In this document: positions 35,637 to 46,537 of the stretch, piece by piece | Position numbering within the stretch: position 1 is the first letter of the stretch | Layout of the letters: each line of letters begins with the position of its first letter | Source: Solanum dulcamara | Lineage: Eukaryota > Streptophyta > Magnoliopsida > Solanales > Solanaceae | Direction: 5' to 3' | DNA: 64,000 nucleotides | Assembly (NCBI RefSeq): GCF_947179165.1 | Contig: NC_077242.1 | Span: 38,625,597 to 38,689,596 of the forward strand | Translations under genes and position numbers: made by a program | The notes under the pieces: generated by a model | The model's input: only the letters and a program-made list of their open reading frames with translations | What the model was told of the DNA's origin: nothing | The model's database searches: none

Positions 35637-37951
35637 TGTCACGACCCAAGCCTAGGGCCTAGACATGACATGGCGAATGAGGAACCCGAAAGTACCTCAA
35701 ACAAGCCTCTTAGCATTCTTTTAGCCTTTCATAGGTAATGATGATAAATAGACAAGCGGAAATCATAATAATAATAAATCTTCAACTTACATATGTCCAA
35801 CAATACCTCTAACTATTAGATTTAATGGGGCTAAGACAAGTTCCTAGCTCACCCTCAATCATAATAGAAGAAATGCCATAATAAAATATCTTAACATATC
35901 ATAAGCTAGAAAGACAAAGGAGTATTGTTCCCGGAACATGGGAACTCACCAAAAGTAGTCTTCAATGGAATATCAACTAGCCACGTGGAGGAGAACGAGG
36001 AGGAGCACCGATCCCTACATGGTGATATCATGTAGGCAAAAGAGTATGCGTTAGTACTTTGAATGTACTAAGTATGTAAGGATGCATGAACATTGAGAAA
36101 ATATTATAACATTTATGTAATATGAAACATAATGTAATACATGCATAATAAATCATATGGATATCCTTTAAAACATTCATTTTGTGGGAATCTAACCATA
36201 ATCGACATTTAAGACCATGCGAGCTATTACATGGAATCCAACATAACCCCCTACGTTGGCCGGGGAGACTACTTGCCAGGTAGAACTCCGTCAACTTCAT
36301 TCATTTCTTTAACTTTAACTTTAAGGGCTATTTATGGATCCATTAGCCTAAGCCTACAAGGGCTCCTATGTTGGCACATAGTTAATGAGACAAGGGGTTG
36401 CTACTAGGATTCCCTTACCGAATCCCACCTCAATGCCTTATTCGGTGCTAAGTCAATCCCACGGAATAGTTTAATACTTCAAAATATTCATAGCATATAA
36501 CTTGAGAATTCAAACATCATATTCGGTAGAATAGCTCATTAAAACATTTGATAATTCAAATATGCAAGAATTGTCCTTATTGCATAAGAATCCATCATTC
36601 ATATCATTTCATCATTCTTTCATTTCATAAGACTTCTTTTTTGATCATAGATATTGCTTTCATAAACATTTATTTGGAGTCAAAACTTTCAAGTCAAACT
36701 TTATTAAAAACATAGTAAAACTAGGTGGGTTCAAATCACTTCAACTTGCAAATATGTATGTAAATAAATATTCATAAATACTTTGAAATCCATTAATTAA
36801 AAATCATGCTTTAAACAACTCACCATGAATTTCAAGAGCCTTTAAATAGATAAATAGAGGAATTACTTGTAAACCATCAATTCATATATATGAAATTATG
36901 TTGCATCAAAATAGAGCAATAATCATTAGTTTAACCATGATTCATACTATTAAGTAAACATAAGAATTATCATAAGAAAATATTACTTGAAATCAAAAGA
37001 CTTAATTGAAAGAGTTTTTGGACTACATGAGTGAAAGAACCCATGGATAAACACCCACATAACTTAGAGTAGAGCTTAAAAAAAATATAATTTATCATAT
37101 AATCAAAATAATTTAGACATGAGAGTGGAAGGAATACTCTCATTGAAGCCTTACATACCTGGAAACCGAAGCTTTAGTTGGTACCGGAAGACTTAATGAA
37201 CACTCTTGAGTCCTAGCTTCTCTCCTTGCCGGAACGTTTTGTGTACTACCCAGAATATATGAATCACCGGAATAGTATTTCTTCACTACTAAGAACTAAA
37301 ACTATATTTGAGAATGTGTATAGAGAGAAGATTTGCTTGAGAAAGCTTGATGAATAAAATGAGGAAATAAGGTGGGTATTTATAGGTGGGAAAGATGACC
37401 TAACAATAAATAAAATAATTATAAATAAAAATCTGAAAATTTAGTGAAATATATTGATGTCATGGATGATGTTAAATGGAGGACAATTTATGTCATGAGT
37501 GATGTCAAATGTATCTAGATCTTTCTATGGTAGGTGAAATGAGTTATCTTTGACAGAATACTCTTTTTGGAAGCTGCGTTTGAATAAGATAAATTCCTTA
37601 TTAGGATTTGGTGTCTTCATAAGAATTGTAGATATGGAAGTCTAGTTTCATATAGTTCAAGCATCAACCAATTTGGATAAACCTACAGTGAGATATGATT
37701 TTTCTTCTATAAACACTCATTTCCGTAACAGCATCCTACCTTACAAAGATTAATTTATTTGACCTACTTAACCTCCGAATCTTAAAATATAGTCTTCATA
37801 AAAGTTGTAGGTAATGATCTTGTGGTTACTCAGAAATTTGAATCACTCAATTTGGATATTTCTATGAAAAGTTATGACCAAAATACAGAGGCTGTATCAT
37901 GTTTAGGCAAAAATTGAAACATCGTATACAACGTTTTTAGGGGATATTACA
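35637..37951 (-). repeat. 3' LTR of element A
   Basis: 2315 bp, from TGTCACGACCC to GGGGATATTACA on the plus strand. It is nearly identical to 42933-45247. Its TATA-box copy is at 37374-37386 and its dyad at 36051-36071. The 90-codon frame at 36028-36300 recurs in the other LTR and is not a gene. Confidence 0.95.
36051..36071 (-). promoter_or_regulatory. AGTAC/GTACT dyad in the 3' LTR of A
   Basis: TTAGTAC-tttgaat-GTACTAA is a perfect 7-bp dyad with a 7-bp spacer, 414 bp from the LTR edge that faces the primer site in the 5' copy. Confidence 0.75.
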
Positions 37952-37965
37952 TTATCTCCCCCTTG
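37952..37965 (-). other. Polypurine tract of element A
   Basis: The minus strand reads CAAGGGGGAGATAA directly before the 3' LTR (TGTAATATCC). Confidence 0.85.
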
Positions 37966-38155
37966 GGAACATTCGTCCTCGAATAAGAAAAGACTTAGCT
38001 TGAGTAGAGTAGAGTATTAACAAACAACCTATCATTAATGCAACAGTGTAATTTAAAATATCGTTTAAAAAAATATTTCATAATTTTGCAAGCATATGAC
38101 AAGAAAAGTTGAGATGAAAAGATTTCAAGTAATTGAGCAAGGACAACTTAATACC

Positions 38156-39247
38156 TTAGGTTTGGGTAGAGGGGAAAAGATGAGGGTATCTCTTAATCAT
38201 ATCCGCTTCCGCTTCCCATGTTGCACTTTCTATTTGTTGATTCCTCCAAAGGACTTTAACAGATGCAATTTCTTTGTTCCTCAATCTCTTAACTTGCCTG
38301 TCCAAAATTTCCACTGGAACTTCTTCATAGGTCAAGTTTTCTTCAATATTCACTACTGCCATAGGTACAATGGAACTAGAATCACCCACATGTTTTTTCA
38401 ACATAGACACGTGAAACACCGGATGAACCATGGCCATTTCCAATGGTAATTCCAACTCATATGCAACCTTACCAACACGTCTCACGATTCTATAAGGCCC
38501 TACATATCTAGGACTCAATTTCCCTTTCTTACCAAATCGAACCACACCTTTCATGGGTGAAACCTTCAGATACACCTAATCATCCACATTAAACTCAAGA
38601 TCCCTTCTTCTAGTTTCAGAATAGGACTTTTGACGACTTTGAGCCGTCTTCAACCTTTCTCTAATGATCTTCACCTTCTCTAAAGCATCAAGTACCAAAT
38701 CGGGGCCCAACAAGGTCATCTCACCTACTTCGAACCAACCTACCGGTGATCTACATCGTCTCCCATACAAAGACTCAAACGGTGCCATCTCAATACTTGA
38801 GTGGTAACTATTATTATAGGCAAACTCGATGAGAGGTAGATGATCATCCCAATTCCCTTTAAACTCCAACACACAAGCCCTTAACATATCCTCTAGTGTT
38901 TGAATCGTCCTTTCGGCTTGCCCATCCGTTTGAGGATGGAATGCTGTGCTCAACTTTACCTTAGTACCGAGGCTTTTTTGAAATGATCTCCAAAAGTGAG
39001 AAGTGAATTGGGTACCACGATCCGAAATAATGGATAATGGCACACCATGCAACCTCACCAACTCCCGAATATATAACTTGGCATAGTCTTCGGCACTACA
39101 GGAAGTTTTAACCGGTAAGAAGTGAGCTGACTTAGTCATTCTATCAATAATTACCCAAATCGAGTCATGACGTTTCCGGGTATGAGGAAAACCCACTACA
39201 AAATCCATATTCACATTTTCCCATTTCCAAGTTGGGATTTCAATGTC
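38156..39247 (-). pseudogene. Element A integrase core, C-terminus and chromodomain, behind a stop codon
   Basis: This continues in the same frame as the upstream polyprotein after the TAA at 39248-39250 and is split again by a TAG at 38576-38578. The first part (38579-39247) is the integrase catalytic core: DSIWVIIDRMTKSAHFLPV, SIISDRGTQFTSHFW and HPQTDGQAERTIQTLED carry the D, D and E residues. The second part (38159-38575) has the integrase C-terminal GKLSPRYVGPYRIVRRVG segment. It ends in SVKVLWRNQQIESATWEAE, a chromodomain-like tail, before the stop at 38156-38158. Chromodomains of this clade are thought to direct integration to heterochromatin. Apart from the two stops no residue looks lost, so the damage is recent. 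Without readthrough this copy makes no complete integrase. Confidence 0.9.
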
Positions 39248-42200
39248 TTAGGCTAGGCCACCCGGTCTTTGATGTTCAGCCTTCACTTGTTGACAATTTG
39301 TACATTCGGACACAAACCTTGCTATGTCCTTCTTCATGCCACCCCACCAATACAACTCCTTTAAGTCTCGGTACATTTTTGTTGAACCGGGATGAATGGA
39401 GTATCTAGAATTATGAGCCTCCATCAAGATCAAACTCCTTAGGCCATCAACATCTGGAACACATATCCGACCTTGGTAGTATAGAACCCCATCTCCCCCT
39501 TGGTAAAAGACTTCTATCTTCTTTTCCTTTACCAACTTCTTTAACTCGATAAACTTTGGGTCAAGATCTTGCTTTGATTTAACATCCACCACCAAAGAGG
39601 ATTCAGAACTATTTTGAACAACCATACCCCCATCATTAGTACTACCCAACTTCACCCCTAATCTAGCCAATCGGTGAACATCTTTCACCAACTCCCTCTT
39701 CCTTTCATCCACATGGGCCACACTCCCCATAGATATTCTACTAAGTGCATCAGCAACCACATTGGCTTTACCCGGATGATAGTGCACACTCATGTCATAG
39801 TCCTTAAGGAGTTCTAGCCACCTCCTTTGCCTTAGATTAAGGTCCTTTTGGGTAAACACATATTGAAGACTCTTATGATCAGTATAGACATCCACATGCA
39901 CCCCATAGAGGTAATGCCTCCAAATCTTCAAAGCAAAAACAACAGCCGCCAATTCAAGGTCATGGGTAGGGTAGTTGCGCTCGTGCACCTTTAATTGCCT
40001 AGAAGCATAGGCTATTACCTTGCCCTTTTGCATTAAGACACAACCTAAACCAATCTTTGAAGCATCACAATAAACTACAAACCCTTTTAATCCTTCTGGG
40101 AGAGTCAAAATAGGAGCAGAGGTAAGTCGATCTTTTAAGGTCTGGAAACTCTTCTCACACTCATCTGTCCATATGAATTTGGATTTCTTTTGGGTCAATT
40201 TTGTCATAGGAGATGAGATGGAAGAAAAGCCTTTGACGAACCGTCTATAGTACCCGGCTAGACCTAAGAAGCTCCTAATGTCTGAAGGAGATAATGGTCT
40301 AGGCCAATTTTTGACTGCCTCTATTTTCTTAGGATCAACCTTGATTCCATCACCGGACACTACGTGACCAAGAAATGCTACCTCCTTTAACCAAAATTCA
40401 CACTTACTAAATTTTGCAAATAATTGTTTATCCCTCAATGTTTGAAGCACAACTCTCAAGTGATTTTTATGTTCTTCCTCACCCCGAGAGTAAATTAAAA
40501 TATCATCAATGAAGACTACTACAAAGGTATCAAGGTAAGGTTTGAACACCCTATTCATCAAGTCCATAAACACCGCCGGTGCATTCGTCAATCCAAAACT
40601 CATCACCACAAACTCATAGTGACCATACCTTGTTCGGAAGGCTGTTTTGGGAATATCACACTCCCTTACCCGTAGTTGGTGGTAGCCGGACCGAAGGTCG
40701 ATCTTGGAGAAGTGACTTGCCCCTTGTAATTGATCAAACAAGTCATCTATTCTAGGGAGTGGGTACTTGTTCTTAATGGTCATCTTATTTAATTGCCGAT
40801 AGTCTATGCACATTCGAAGTGAACCATCCTTCTTTCTTACAAATAGAACGGGAGCACCCCATGGCGAAATACTTGGTCTTATGAACCCCTTCTCTAACAA
40901 GTCCTTTAATTGTTCCTTTAGCTCTTTCAATTCTGCTGGGGCCATGCGGTAAGGAGGAATAGAGATAGGTTGGGTATCGGGGAGGATATCAATACCAAAA
41001 TCAACTTCCCTTTCGGGAGGGACACCGGGAAGGTCATCAGGAAAGACATCGGGGAATTCATTGACTATAGGAACTGACTCAAGAGAAGGACTTTTGGAGT
41101 TGACATCCCTAACCCTCACAATATGGTAAATACATCCCTTAGAAATCATTTTGCGAGCCTTAAGATAAGAAATAAACTGACCCTTAACCACCGAATCACG
41201 ACCCTGCCATTCAATAACAGGATCATTTGGAAATTGGAACTTGACTCGACGATTCCTACAATCTATGGAAGCATAAGATGCATGTAACCAATCCATCCCA
41301 AGAATGACATCGAAATCTATCATATCAAGCTCAATGAGATCACAAGGAATAACTTTATGCAAGATAGACACAAGGCAACCCCTATAGACCTTTCTAGCAA
41401 TAACTGACTCACCAACGGGGGTAGACACCAAATAAGGCTCTAATAACATTTCAGGTAAAACATCAAATCTATTAGCAAGGAATGGAGTAACAAAAGATAA
41501 ATTTGCACCCGGATCTAATAGTGCATACACATCAAAAGAAAAGACCTTTAACATACCGGTAATGACATTGGGTGCATCCTCAACCTCTTGTCTCCCATGC
41601 AAGGCATAAAAGCGGTTGGTGCGTTGGACACCTCCTTGGACTTGTTGACCATGAGCAATTTGGCCTTGAGTCCTACCACCACCATCTCTACAATCCTTAG
41701 CATGGTGGCCCAGCTTGCCACACTTAAAGCATGCATTGGAGCCAGCTAAGCATTCCCCTTTGTGAGTCCTTCCACACTTCTTGCAAGCAGGGAAAGTTTG
41801 AGTAGCAACATTCTCTCTGGGAATCATTGGTTTACCACTCTTGTCCTTGTTGAACCTTGGAGGAGGAGTATTGGTGGAACCTTGCCCCATAAATCGTTGC
41901 CCACCTTGGCCTTTGCCATTGTTACCATAATCGGACCTTTGAGGGTTAAACCCTCCACCATCCACTCTAGCCTTTTTGAACCCCCTTGATCTCTCTCTAA
42001 GCTTCTCTTCTTCAATTTGTTCTGCGTAAGTCATTAACCGAGAGATATCCATCTCCTTTATCAACATGGCCGTTTTGCACTCCTTGGACACCAAGCTTGA
42101 GATACCGGAAATAAACTTGCTCATTCTAGCTCTTGGGTCAGAGACCATGAAGGGAGCATACTTTGACAACTTAGTGAATTTGAGAGCATACTCCCTCACA

Positions 42201-42718
42201 CTCATACTTCCTTGACGGAGGTTGATGAACTCTTGGATTTTGGCCTCCCTTAGCTCCAATGGGAAGAAGCGGTCTAGGAAGGCACCTTTGAACTCTTCCC
42301 ATCCTATCGACCCTATTTCTTCATCCCTCTCAACAATCCATTGTTCGTACCACACTCGAGCCACACCTTTGAGTTGATAGGCCACTAGCTCGGCCTTCTC
42401 ATTTGGTGGCACACCCATGATAGCCACAATCCGGTACACCTCATTAATGAACTCCATAGGGTCCTCATCTAGTTTAGAACCATCGAACTCGGGCGGATTC
42501 ATCCTTTGGAAATCCCGAATCCTAGAGGCTGGATTTTGCATTTGGGGAGGAGGAACACCTAGATTCCCTTGGTTAGCTACGACTTGAGCTAACAAAGTAA
42601 TAACACTGCGAAACTCGGCATGGGTTACCCCATCCTCATGATGTTGGGCATTAGGAATCGGAGGAGTTTGGTCCTCATCGTCAACCCTTGCTCTTTGAGG
42701 TGGTCTTCCACGAGTCAT
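39248..42718 (-). CDS. Element A gag-protease-RT-RNase H polyprotein (1156 aa)
   Basis: Open from [11 protein letters not shown] to the stop at 39248-39250. Approximate layout: gag capsid region residues 60-230 ([18 protein letters not shown], then [20 protein letters not shown]); zinc knuckle near 328 ([14 protein letters not shown]) with a second Cys/His cluster just before it; aspartic protease near 399 ([11 protein letters not shown]); RT about 565-745 with [20 protein letters not shown] and active site FIDDILIYS near 735; RNase H about 870-1000 ([12 protein letters not shown] near 882, [12 protein letters not shown] near 944, [12 protein letters not shown]); integrase zinc-binding domain 1101-1142 ([18 protein letters not shown] and [13 protein letters not shown]). 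All catalytic motifs look intact. The start is 197 nt inside the primer-site side, as expected for a gag leader. The single continuous frame gives gag-pol as one polyprotein. A chromovirus of the Tekay/Del type is the best fit. Confidence 0.95.
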   Translation of the reverse strand: MTRGRPPQRARVDDEDQTPPIPNAQHHEDGVTHAEFRSVITLLAQVVANQGNLGVPPPQMQNPASRIRDFQRMNPPEFDGSKLDEDPMEFINEVYRIVAIMGVPPNEKAELVAYQLKGVARVWYEQWIVERDEEIGSIGWEEFKGAFLDRFFPLELREAKIQEFINLRQGSMSVREYALKFTKLSKYAPFMVSDPRARMSKFISGISSLVSKECKTAMLIKEMDISRLMTYAEQIEEEKLRERSRGFKKARVDGGGFNPQRSDYGNNGKGQGGQRFMGQGSTNTPPPRFNKDKSGKPMIPRENVATQTFPACKKCGRTHKGECLAGSNACFKCGKLGHHAKDCRDGGGRTQGQIAHGQQVQGGVQRTNRFYALHGRQEVEDAPNVITGMLKVFSFDVYALLDPGANLSFVTPFLANRFDVLPEMLLEPYLVSTPVGESVIARKVYRGCLVSILHKVIPCDLIELDMIDFDVILGMDWLHASYASIDCRNRRVKFQFPNDPVIEWQGRDSVVKGQFISYLKARKMISKGCIYHIVRVRDVNSKSPSLESVPIVNEFPDVFPDDLPGVPPEREVDFGIDILPDTQPISIPPYRMAPAELKELKEQLKDLLEKGFIRPSISPWGAPVLFVRKKDGSLRMCIDYRQLNKMTIKNKYPLPRIDDLFDQLQGASHFSKIDLRSGYHQLRVRECDIPKTAFRTRYGHYEFVVMSFGLTNAPAVFMDLMNRVFKPYLDTFVVVFIDDILIYSRGEEEHKNHLRVVLQTLRDKQLFAKFSKCEFWLKEVAFLGHVVSGDGIKVDPKKIEAVKNWPRPLSPSDIRSFLGLAGYYRRFVKGFSSISSPMTKLTQKKSKFIWTDECEKSFQTLKDRLTSAPILTLPEGLKGFVVYCDASKIGLGCVLMQKGKVIAYASRQLKVHERNYPTHDLELAAVVFALKIWRHYLYGVHVDVYTDHKSLQYVFTQKDLNLRQRRWLELLKDYDMSVHYHPGKANVVADALSRISMGSVAHVDERKRELVKDVHRLARLGVKLGSTNDGGMVVQNSSESSLVVDVKSKQDLDPKFIELKKLVKEKKIEVFYQGGDGVLYYQGRICVPDVDGLRSLILMEAHNSRYSIHPGSTKMYRDLKELYWWGGMKKDIARFVSECTNCQQVKAEHQRPGGLA

Positions 42719-42914
42719 TATCTAGAGAACACAAAATGGGTCGTTAGTTAAAGGAAAGCTTAGGACACTCTAAGGCACGACATGAATTTGAAAGAAGTGA
42801 AAATTTTCCTAAACGCCTCATAGTCTCTTATTCATAATTGTGGCGCGCTTCACAACCATGAACAAGACCCTATTCGACGCGGTATGTTGGACTCCAAGGA
42901 TCATTCAAAACCTC

Positions 42915-42928
42915 GGGCTCTGATACCA
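42915..42928 (-). other. Primer binding site of element A (initiator-Met type)
   Basis: The minus strand reads TGGTATCAGAGCCC, four bases after the LTR end. It is the canonical plant site complementary to the 3' end of initiator-Met tRNA, where minus-strand DNA synthesis begins. Confidence 0.95.
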
Positions 42929-43346
42929 AGTTTGTCACGACCCAAGCCTAGGGCCTAGACATGACATGGCGAATGAGGAACCCGAAAGTACCTCAAACAA
43001 GCCTCTTAGCATTCTTTTAGCCTTTCATAGGTAATGATGATAAATAGACAAGCGGAAATCATAATAATAATAAATCTTCAACTTACATATGTCCAACAAT
43101 ACCTCTAACTATTAGATTTAATGGGGCTAAGACAAGTTCCTAGCTCACCCTCAATCATAATAGAAGAAATGCCATAATAAAATATCTTAACATATCATAA
43201 GCTAGAAAGACAAAGGAGTATTGTTCCCGGAACATGGGAACTCACCAAAAGTAGTCTTCAATGGAATATCAACTAGCCACGTGGAGGAGAACGAGGAGGA
43301 GCACCGATCCCTACATGGTGATATCATGTAGGCAAAAGAGTATGCG

Positions 43347-43367
43347 TTAGTACTTTGAATGTACTAA
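43347..43367 (-). promoter_or_regulatory. AGTAC/GTACT dyad in the 5' LTR of A
   Basis: TTAGTAC-tttgaat-GTACTAA, identical to the copy at 36051-36071, 414 bp from the inner LTR edge. It lies well downstream of the TATA box, so it would be transcribed in the 5' leader. Confidence 0.75.
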
Positions 43368-44669
43368 GTATGTAAGGATGCATGAACATTGAGAAAATAT
43401 TATAACATTTATGTAATATGAAACATAATGTAATACATGCATAATAAATCATATGGATATCCTTTAAAACATTCATTTTGTGGGAATCTAACCATAACCG
43501 ACATTTAAGACCATGCGAGCTATTACATGGAATCCAACATAACCCCCTACGTTGGCCGGGGAGACTACTTGCCAGGTAGAACTCCGTCAACTTCATTCAT
43601 TTCTTTAACTTTAACTTTAAGGGCTATTTATGGATCCATTAGCCTAAGCCTACAAGGGATCCTATGTTGGCACATAGTTAATGAGACAAGGGGTTGCTAC
43701 TAGGATTCCCTTACCGAATCCCACCTCAATGCCTTATTCGGTGCTAAGTCAATCCCACGGAATAGTTTAATACTTCAAAATATTCATAGCATATAACTTG
43801 AGAATTCAAACATCATATTCGGTAGAATAGCTCATTAAAACATTTGATAATTCAAATATGCAAGAATTGTCCTTATTGCATAAGAATCCATCATTCATAT
43901 CATTTCATCATTCTTTCATTTCATAAGACTTCTTTTTTGATCATAGATATTGCTTTCATAAACATTTATTTGGAGTCAAAACTTTCAAGTCAAACTTTAT
44001 TAAAAACATAGTAAAACTAGGTGGGTTCAAATCACTTCAACTTGCAAATATGTATGTAAATAAATATTCATAAATACTTTGAAATCCATTAATTAAAAAT
44101 CATGCTTTAAACAACTCACCATGAATTTCAAGAGCCTTTAAATAGATAAATAGAGGAATTACTTGTAAACCATCAATTCATATATATGAAATTATGTTGC
44201 ATCAAAATAGAGCAATAATCATTAGTTTAACCATGATTCATACTATTAAGTAAACATAAGAATTATCATAAGAAAATATTACTTGAAATCAAAAGACTTA
44301 ATTGAAAGAGTTTTTGGACTACATGAGTGAAAGAACCCATGGATAAAAACCCACATAACTTAGAGTAGAGCTTAAAAAAAATATAATTTATCATATAATC
44401 AAAATAATTTAGACATGAGAGTGGAAGGAATACTCTCATTGAAGCCTTACATACCTGGAAACCGAAGCTTTAGTTGGTACCGGAAGACTTAATGAACACT
44501 CTTGAGTCCTAGCTTCTCTCCTTGCCGGAACGTTTTGTGTACTACCCAGAATATATGAATCACCGGAATAGTATTTCTTCACTACTAAGAACTAAAACTA
44601 TATTTGAAAATGTGTATAGAGAGAAGATTTGCTTGAGAAAGCTTGATGAATAAAATGAGGAAATAAGGT

Positions 44670-44682
44670 GGGTATTTATAGG
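44670..44682 (-). promoter_or_regulatory. Candidate TATA box of element A
   Basis: The minus strand reads CCTATAAATACCC, a consensus plant TATA box, about 567 bp from the LTR start. Transcription would begin near 44640, giving a leader and R/U5 of about 1.7 kb. The same box is in the 3' LTR at 37374-37386. Confidence 0.6.
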
Positions 44683-45247
44683 TGGGAAAGATGACCTAAC
44701 AATAAATAAAATAATTATAAATAAAAATCTGAAAATTTAGTGGAATATATTGATGTCATGGATGATGTTAAATGGAGGACAATTTATGTCATGAGTGATG
44801 TCAAATGTATCTAGATCTTTCTATGGTAGGTGAAATGAGTTATCTTTGACAGAATACTCTTTTTGGAAGCTGCGTTTGAATAAGATAAATTCCTTATTAG
44901 GATTTGGTGTCTTCATAAGAATTGTAGATATGGAAGTCTAGTTTCATATCGTTCAAGAATCAACCAATTTGGATAAACCTACAGTAAGATATGATTTTTC
45001 TTCTATAAATACTCATTTCCGTAACAGCATCCTACCTTACAAAGATTAATTTGTTTGACCTACTTAACCTCCGAATCTTAAAATATGGTCTTCATAAAAG
45101 TTGTAGGTAATGATCTTGTGGTTACTCAGAAATTTGAATCACTCAATTTGGATATTTCTATGAAAAGTTATGACCAAAATACAGAGGCTGTATCATGTTT
45201 AGGCAAAAATTGAAACATCGTATACAACGTTTTTAGGGGATATTACA

Positions 45248-45252
45248 CTACT
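45248..45252. repeat. Target-site duplication CTACT, right copy
   Basis: Exact match to 35632-35636. Confidence 0.95.
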
Positions 45253-46532
45253 GCTAGTAGCTTCTGCTCAGTTATAGTGTATTTCTTCTATGTTGCATTC
45301 AATGCCTAGCTCACATATTAGATTGGGTAGAAGACCATGTCGCATTTTGCCCCAGCACAACCCCCCAAGAGTACACCACAGGAATCATATATTATTTCAA
45401 ATGGTTCAGACCAGTTCGGAGTAACTATCACTAGTGCTGAAATAAGCTTCTCTTTTAGACATTCAAATGATTTATTGCATGCTTCATCAATGTGAAACTT
45501 TATCTCCTTCTCTAACAGTTTATCACAAAGCGTATGCAATTTTACAGAAATCCTTGATGAAACTCCAATAAAACCATGTATGTCCCAAAAAATATTTTGA
45601 TACCTTTCACCATGACAGGTGGAGGTAATTTTTGTGCAACTAAAGACCCTTTACAGATATGTTGTGGCCCAACACTATGCCTTCTTTGACCATGAAGTGC
45701 CATTTTTCCAGTTTAGCACTAGGTTTGCCTCTTCGCATCTTTGAAGTGCCCTGCTAAGATTCAACAAACATTCATCAAAAGAATCTCCTACCAAAGAGAA
45801 ATCAACCATAAATACCTATTGAGTTTCCTCAACCATGTCTGAGAAGATAGACATTATGCATCTCTAGAATGTAGTCGGTGCATTACATAATCCAAATGGC
45901 ATGCGCTTAAATGCAAAGGTACTATACGGACATGTAGAGGTGGTTTTCTCTTGATCTTCCATTGTTATAGATATTTGATTGTAGCCAGAGTATCTATCCA
46001 GAAAGCAATACCACCCTCTACCAGCTAATCTATCCAGCATCTGGTTCATAAAAGACATTGGGAAATGGTCTTTTAATGTCCACTTGTTTATCTTTTAATA
46101 ATCCATACAGACTCGCCAACCTGTGACTGGCATCAATTGAATCAGGTCATTTTTATCATTACCAACCACTGTCATTCCTCCCTTTTTAGGGATACACTGC
46201 ACTGGACTGACCTAACTACTATCAAAAATTGGGTTTACCACACCTGCATCAAGTTATTTGATAATCTCCTCTTTTACCACCTCTTGCATAGGTGGATACA
46301 GTCTTCTCTGGTTCTCAATTCTTGGCATACAATGCTCCTCTATTAAAAAAATTTGATTGTAGATGCCAGGAGGTATGTCTATGATATCAGGAATGGTCCA
46401 TCCGATCGCTTTCTTATATCTTTGAAGGACCTTAAAAAGCACTCTAACTTGATAATCTTTCAAATTTGCAGCAATGATTACCGGAAAAGTATTATTTTTA
46501 CCCAGAAATACATACCTTAAATGGCTCAGCAA
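45253..46532 (-). pseudogene. Element D reverse transcriptase and RNase H N-terminus
   Basis: Minus-strand fragments: RT N-terminus 46254-46532 (LRYVFLGKNNTFPVIIAANL), RT core 45864-46058 (RGWYCFLDRYSGYNQIS, then FKRMPFGLCNAPTTF), and RNase H start 45318-45539 (PNWSEPFEIIYDSCG), ending in TITEQKLLAV beside the CTACT duplication. The active-site segment near 45800-45815 reads FMVDFSLVG: the first of the two catalytic aspartates is Val. RNase H is cut in two by element A and resumes at 35631. Stops and frameshifts lie between fragments. Confidence 0.8.
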
Positions 46533-46537
46533 TTCTT

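Larger units (their letters stand above)
35637..45247 (-). mobile_element. Element A: young, full-length chromovirus (Tekay/Del-type Ty3/Gypsy)
   Basis: 9611 bp in minus-strand sense: 5' LTR 42933-45247, primer site 42915-42928, gag-pol 38156-42718, polypurine tract 37952-37965, 3' LTR 35637-37951. Both LTRs are exactly 2315 bp with about 11 differences by eye (near 0.5%). With a rough plant rate of 1.3e-8 per site per year this suggests an insertion in the order of 0.2 million years ago. The 5-bp target duplication CTACT is perfect. It inserted into the RNase H of D. The polyprotein frame is continuous apart from two stops, so this copy probably cannot supply its own integrase but could be mobilised in trans. 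Confidence 0.95.
42933..45247 (-). repeat. 5' LTR of element A
   Basis: 2315 bp, nearly identical to 35637-37951. In element sense it starts TGTAATATCCCC and ends GGGTCGTGACA. It holds the promoter-like TATA box (44670-44682) and the dyad at 43347-43367. Confidence 0.95.

Noticed and set aside
35982..35987. CACGTG (G-box) in the A LTR as a promoter element
   Set aside because: It lies about 1.3 kb downstream of the likely TATA box in element sense and is not kept in C, so no regulatory role is supported.
36028..36300. Identical 90-codon frames here and at 43324-43596
   Set aside because: They are the same piece of the two LTRs of element A; duplication reflects the LTR pair, not a gene family.
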